DNA from: JAIOSM01 sp964565415
GTDB lineage: Bacteria > Desulfobacterota > Desulfobacteria > Desulfobacterales > Desulfobacteraceae
Assembly (NCBI GenBank): GCA_964565415.1
Contig: CAZMEX010000032.1
Location: forward strand, 1 to 35,347
Direction: 5' to 3'
Length of the DNA: 35,347 nt
Shown: positions 31,601 to 35,347 of the stretch, one piece after another
Numbering within the stretch: position 1 is the stretch's first letter
Layout: every line of letters starts with the position of its first letter
Notes under the pieces: model-generated
Databases searched by the model: none
Seen by the model: the letters and a program-made list of their open reading frames with translations, nothing else
Told to the model about the DNA's origin: nothing
Program-made: the position numbers and the translations under genes

Positions 31601-32382
31601 TTTATTATCCTCTTTTCTAAAGACTCTATTTCCAGCTCTTTTCTGATACCAAACCGTGTCAGGCAAAAATCATATTTAACAGGGTCATCAGATAAAACAG
31701 TTTTAAAACCCCGGGTGATTTCAAGGGCAGTTTGCATGTCTTTTGTTTTTCTTTTTGTGAACCCAAGCATTACACCTATTTTATACATATGTGTATCCAG
31801 TGGAACAATCAGCTGGGATGGGTTTATTTTATCCCAGCCTCCGGGATCAACCCTGTCCCTTCGCACCATCCATCTTAAAAAAAGATTGCTTCTTTTGCAG
31901 GCGCTCTTTTTTTCTGGATCAGCAAGCAGATGACCTGCTGTACCGTTTTTAACAATCTGTTCATTAAGGCAGACAAGCCCCGGCAGGATTGTTTCATCTT
32001 TTTGGGACCAGCCTGAATAAAAACAGTTTTCAAGGGAATCAAAATCATCTATTGTTTTTCTGATTCCCCACAAAAGGTTGATCAGATGAAAATCTTTTGC
32101 AAAGCGGTATTGAAAGCCCTTGAAATCATCAGCAATATCTTTTTTTGATCTTTGCGTAAGATAGTCAAAAGGGGATGGCACAAGCTTGTTTAAGATTAGA
32201 TCAACTGTTTTTATTATCATTTCAACACGCCCATAGGCGCAGCATGCAGCTATCAGCCCTGCGATTTCCCGGTTTTTCTTCTCAGGATAGTTATAGAGAA
32301 ACAAAAGAGGATCAGGATCCACATACTCTCTTTTATTGTATTTTGCATAGATACAGTCTAATTTTTGTTTTAAAGTATGCAT
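31597..32382 (-). CDS. TIGR02757 family protein (DUF2400)
   Basis: The product is 261 aa. YAKYNKREYVDPDPLLFLY, LIAACCAYGRVEMI, SNLFLRWMVRRDRVDPGGW, VPLDTHMYKIGVMLGFT and YDFCLTRFGIRK are family-typical. The last part recalls the helix-hairpin-helix DNA glycosylase fold, but no catalytic assignment is secure. The ATG at 32382 has no ribosome site and lies within the 3' arm of a long inverted repeat, so translation may be controlled by RNA folding. The stop overlaps the sfsA start by four bases. Confidence 0.9.
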   Translation of the reverse strand: MHTLKQKLDCIYAKYNKREYVDPDPLLFLYNYPEKKNREIAGLIAACCAYGRVEMIIKTVDLILNKLVPSPFDYLTQRSKKDIADDFKGFQYRFAKDFHLINLLWGIRKTIDDFDSLENCFYSGWSQKDETILPGLVCLNEQIVKNGTAGHLLADPEKKSACKRSNLFLRWMVRRDRVDPGGWDKINPSQLIVPLDTHMYKIGVMLGFTKRKTKDMQTALEITRGFKTVLSDDPVKYDFCLTRFGIRKELEIESLEKRIIK

Positions 32383-32412
32383 TTAATTATCAAATAATTA
32401 ATGCATACTTTA
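32371..32412. repeat. Inverted repeat with 17-18 bp arms covering the start codon of the TIGR02757 gene
   Basis: The left arm (32371-32389) and right arm (32395-32412) share TAAAGTATGCATT followed by TAATTA or AATTA with one unpaired T, around a five-base loop. No T run follows on either strand, so it does not look like a terminator. In the mRNA the start codon would be held in the stem. Confidence 0.85.
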
Positions 32413-32438
32413 GACCAGAAATGTATATTTCAGACCAG

Positions 32439-34979
32439 CTATTCAAGTTTTTTTTCATATCGTTTCAATAACAATGAATTTCCCACGACAGACAGGGATG
32501 AAAACCACATGGCAATGCTGGCAAACTCAGGTTTAAGGACAATACCATACTTTGGATAAAGTATTCCTGCAGCAATGGGGATCATTAACAGATTATAGAA
32601 AAAAGCCCAGAAAAAATTGAGCTTGATGGTTTTTAATGTTTTTCTGCCCAGACGAATGGACCTGTCCACATCAAGAAGTGTGTTTTTAATTAAAATCACA
32701 TCGCCGGTCTCCTTTGCAACATCTGTTCCCGATCCTATGGCAATGCCAATGTCAGCCCTGGCAAGAGCAGGTGCATCATTAATGCCGTCGCCTACCATGC
32801 CGACTTTTAAGCCTTGTTTCTGCCATTTTTGAACAGAGTTGATTTTATCTTCAGGAAGAACTTCAGCTTCGACATCTTCAATACCGACTTCCTCTGCAAC
32901 AGCTTTTGCAGCCATATAGTTATCTCCGGAAATAAGAGCTGTCTTTATACCGGATTCATGGATCATCTGTATAGCTTTTTTTGAATCTGCTTTTATAACA
33001 TCTGAAAGTGCAATAATACCAATTACTATGCCGTCTAAAGAGATAAAAATGGTTGATTTACCACTGCTTGAAAGTTTTTCTCCTGATTTTTTAAGTTTTT
33101 CATCAATCACATCATCTCTTACAAGCTTATAATTACCAGCCTTGAGCAGCTTTTTACCCATTGAGCATTTTATGCCATGCCCACTTATCTCTTTTGAGTC
33201 CTCTGTCTTTTCAAGAGAAATATTTAACTTGTCTGCCTTGTTTACAACAGCCATTGCCAAAGGGTGGGATGAATTTATTTCTGCGCTTGCTGCAATTTTT
33301 AAAAGTTTGTTTTCTGTTAATTTTCCTGCTGAATGCGCCTCTGAATGCTCCCTTGATTGTTCCATTGGATAAATTCCTGTAACTTCAGGCTTGCCTTTTG
33401 TAATGGTTCCGGTTTTATCAAAGAGCACAATATCAAGTTTTGAGATATTTTCTAAAACAGAGCCTTTTTTAAATAAAATCCCGCGATTCAACCCCACACC
33501 GCTTCCAACCATAATAGCAGTGGGTGTAGCAAGACCCAGCGCGCAGGGGCATGCTATTACAAGCACTGCTATCATCAATTCAAAACTAAAGAGAAAAGGA
33601 GTGGTATCTTTTAAATTTGTCAAGTCTGCATAAAAATACCATATGCAAAAAGTGAGCAAGCTTGCCACAACAACTGCCGGAACAAAATAGTTTGAAACAG
33701 TATCTGCAAGCCTCTGGATAGGAGCTTTGTCTGCCTGGGCATCCTCAACCATCCTGATAATATTTGCAAGTACAGTGTCATTACCAATTTTAAGGGTTTT
33801 TACTAAAATAACTCCTGACTGATTAATGGTAGCTCCTGTTACTAAAGAGCCCTTGTTTTTTTCTACAGGAAGCGGTTCCCCTGTAAGCATGGACTCGTCA
33901 ATGGTTGTTTCACCCTCCACAATTTCGCCATCCACCGGGATTTTTTCTCCTGGCAGCACTTTTACTAGATCTCCTTTTTCAATAATGGAGGCTGCAACAA
34001 TGTTTTCCTTACCATTTTTAACCACCCTTGCAGTATCAGCATTGAGCGCCAGAAGATTTTTTAAAGCAAGGGAAGTTTTGCCCTTGGCAGAAGCTTCAAG
34101 CATTTTGCCTATCATGATAAACGTGATAAGCATGGCAGATGAGTCAAAAAATGTATGTTTGGAAGCATTCAGGAAAAAGAGTGAAAAAACACTGTAAAAA
34201 TATGCTGCACTGATTCCAAGGGAGATCAGAACATCCATATTAGCCATACGATTTTTAAGGGAGTAGTAAGCACCTTCATAAAACGCAAGACCTGAAACAA
34301 ATTGTACCAGGGTTGCAAGAAAAAACATTACATAATTAGTTTGTGCCATGGAGAAAAATTTTGCCTGCATGATGACTACCATGGGTATAGTGAGACCCAG
34401 GGCAAAAATAAAGCGAAATTTCTCTTTTTTTGCAATTTCAGAATCTGGTTGTTCTCTGTTGGCTTTATAGCCTGCATTATGGACAATATCAAAAACAGCC
34501 TGCTCATCAAGAATTGATTTGTCATATTGAACAAATCCTTTTTCCAGGGGTAAATTAATGGAAGTTTTACAAATTCCATCTGCTTTCTTAAAAGCTTTTT
34601 CAATGGCAAGGGAGCAGTTGGCACAGGTCATGCCTTCAATATTAAAGGAGACATCAGAAAGATTTCGGCTTTTTTTATTTGTGGATTCAACCTTTGACTG
34701 AATTTTTAACCCAGTGGTTGGCCCGCTCTTATCAGTTTGTTCCTGGTCTGGCTGATCCGCACTGTTTTGAGGGTTTAAAAAATACCCCTCATCAATAATT
34801 GCCAAGCCAAGAGCTTTAATATCTGTTTTTTCACTGTCAAAGGAGACAATAACAGATTCACTTTTATATGATGCGTCGACCTTTTTTACACCTTCAATCT
34901 TGCCAAGTGCTTTTGATACGGTATTTTCGCAATGGGCGCACATCATTCCATATACATCTATTTTCTCTTGACTATTCAT
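32439..34979 (-). CDS. copA: Copper-exporting P1B-type ATPase CopA
   Basis: The product is 846 aa. Two N-terminal metal-binding domains: GMMCAHC (Cys14, Cys17) and GMTCANC (Cys119, Cys122), joined by a polar linker. The P-type core has eight predicted helices, TGEP (366-369), the membrane motif CPC (477-479), the phosphorylation site DKTGT with Asp521, the HP dipeptide (572-573) and GDGINDAP (730-737). CPC plus the double HMA domain indicates Cu(I) export from the cytoplasm. A usable GGGA site precedes ATG 34979. It follows the CopZ-like gene by 36 bases on the same transcript. Confidence 0.96.
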   Translation of the reverse strand: MNSQEKIDVYGMMCAHCENTVSKALGKIEGVKKVDASYKSESVIVSFDSEKTDIKALGLAIIDEGYFLNPQNSADQPDQEQTDKSGPTTGLKIQSKVESTNKKSRNLSDVSFNIEGMTCANCSLAIEKAFKKADGICKTSINLPLEKGFVQYDKSILDEQAVFDIVHNAGYKANREQPDSEIAKKEKFRFIFALGLTIPMVVIMQAKFFSMAQTNYVMFFLATLVQFVSGLAFYEGAYYSLKNRMANMDVLISLGISAAYFYSVFSLFFLNASKHTFFDSSAMLITFIMIGKMLEASAKGKTSLALKNLLALNADTARVVKNGKENIVAASIIEKGDLVKVLPGEKIPVDGEIVEGETTIDESMLTGEPLPVEKNKGSLVTGATINQSGVILVKTLKIGNDTVLANIIRMVEDAQADKAPIQRLADTVSNYFVPAVVVASLLTFCIWYFYADLTNLKDTTPFLFSFELMIAVLVIACPCALGLATPTAIMVGSGVGLNRGILFKKGSVLENISKLDIVLFDKTGTITKGKPEVTGIYPMEQSREHSEAHSAGKLTENKLLKIAASAEINSSHPLAMAVVNKADKLNISLEKTEDSKEISGHGIKCSMGKKLLKAGNYKLVRDDVIDEKLKKSGEKLSSSGKSTIFISLDGIVIGIIALSDVIKADSKKAIQMIHESGIKTALISGDNYMAAKAVAEEVGIEDVEAEVLPEDKINSVQKWQKQGLKVGMVGDGINDAPALARADIGIAIGSGTDVAKETGDVILIKNTLLDVDRSIRLGRKTLKTIKLNFFWAFFYNLLMIPIAAGILYPKYGIVLKPEFASIAMWFSSLSVVGNSLLLKRYEKKLE

Positions 34980-35015
34980 TTGTTATCCCATGCCCTGGCA
35001 GCATATTTTTTAATA

Positions 35016-35222
35016 TTATTTCTCTTTTGCCGGATACCCAAGCTCAGTTATATCTTTTGCAATAACATCAATATTAACACTGCTGTCACATGAAAATAGA
35101 GCTTCATTTTTTTCATGATCAACAACAATATTGGAAATAGCATTGTTTGCCTCAAGATATTTTTTCACTTTGCCTGAACAATGCATACATGACATCCCGT
35201 CAACGCTTAATTTTTTTTCCAT
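35016..35222 (-). CDS. copZ: Heavy-metal-associated (CopZ-like) copper chaperone
   Basis: The product is 68 aa, a single HMA ferredoxin-like fold with GMSCMHC (Cys12, Cys15) near the start. Such free domains bind Cu(I) and pass it to CopA, which is the next gene. An AGGAG site lies before ATG 35222. The protein could also be called a generic heavy-metal-associated domain protein; the CopA neighbour makes copper the best guess. Confidence 0.9.
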   Translation of the reverse strand: MEKKLSVDGMSCMHCSGKVKKYLEANNAISNIVVDHEKNEALFSCDSSVNIDVIAKDITELGYPAKEK

Positions 35223-35248
35223 GATTTTCTCCTCTATTTATTTGAGTA

Positions 35249-35277
35249 TTTAAAAACAGTTTCCATGGGTTTGTCAA
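35249..35277 (-). promoter_or_regulatory. Predicted sigma-70 promoter of copZ-copA
   Basis: On the minus strand TTGACA (35277-35272), 17-base spacer, TTTAAA (35254-35249), about 20 bases before the expected leader of copZ. A second TTGACA lies further upstream (35334-35329). Confidence 0.5.
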
Positions 35278-35289
35278 TTATTTTCTACC

Positions 35290-35306
35290 ATACTCCCCTG
35301 GAGTAT
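35290..35306. promoter_or_regulatory. Dyad operator upstream of copZA
   Basis: ATACTCC-CCT-GGAGTAT is a perfect 7-3-7 inverted repeat located 12 bases upstream of the predicted -35 box. The base pattern recalls metal-sensor sites of the CsoR/RcnR or MerR type. The regulator is not in the window; it may lie just beyond 35347. Confidence 0.6.
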
Positions 35307-35347
35307 AAAATGGGGGTTGTACCAGACTTGTCAAGCTCATAATATGA

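Noticed and set aside
32412..32437. Direct repeat AGACCAG at the end of copA
   Set aside because: Seven bases in two copies over 26 bp is within chance for this sequence, and it overlaps the coding end of copA.

Overview
The window looks like chromosomal DNA of an anaerobic, AT-rich Gram-negative bacterium, most likely a sulfate-reducing member of the Desulfobacterota (Desulfobacteraceae-like). The basis is gene content: selB, a DUF3786 Fe-S protein, a DVU0298-family protein, a DUF4492 protein beside cytochrome bd oxidase, a rubredoxin-first rubrerythrin, a two-part purH and a sigma-54 enhancer-binding regulator. No database search was possible, so the taxon is an inference. No complete insertion sequence, prophage or CRISPR array was seen.

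Layout. 1-1485: very AT-rich accessory segment with three small envelope or secreted proteins of unknown function, two of which show reading-frame oddities. 1538-1717: tRNA-Arg(TCG) and tRNA-His(GTG) on the minus strand. 1858-7509: plus-strand cluster of a small membrane protein, SelB, a PEP-synthase-like phosphotransferase without the usual C-terminal barrel, and a tyrosine/dual-specificity phosphatase fused to a cysteine-cluster domain. 7533-13224: minus-strand operon of a radical SAM protein, HemW, a PhnD-like lipoprotein, a histidine kinase with a cysteine-rich insert, and a single-domain response regulator. 13338-18964: housekeeping genes (MltG, Smr protein, RNase II/R-type nuclease, purH encoded as two genes). 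19149-22387: a secreted hydrolase and a broken HATPase_c_4-type gene whose C-terminus resembles a PD-(D/E)XK nuclease. 22585-23931: a dihydrofolate-reductase-like protein and a DUF3786 Fe-S protein.

24029-30185 is an oxygen-defence block on the minus strand: an unknown 74-residue protein, rubrerythrin and ferredoxin, then a sigma-54 activator, then a cyd operon (56-residue winged-helix protein, DUF4492 protein, CydA, CydB, 31-residue membrane peptide), then rubredoxin with its own promoter and a terminator. A near-consensus -24/-12 promoter precedes the cyd operon. A 16-bp dyad, roughly GAnACA-N4-TGTATC, occurs twice upstream of that promoter and once just before the activator gene, which suggests that the activator switches on the cyd operon and controls itself. 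The activator's PAS domain carries four clustered cysteines, consistent with a redox or metal input. 30222-35347: DVU0298-family protein, SfsA, TIGR02757 protein, and a copper-efflux pair (CopZ-like chaperone and CopA ATPase) with a dyad operator upstream.

The best candidates for undescribed biology are the cyd regulatory circuit with its two tiny genes, the phosphotransferase/phosphatase pair at 3974-7509, and the PhnD/kinase/regulator operon.
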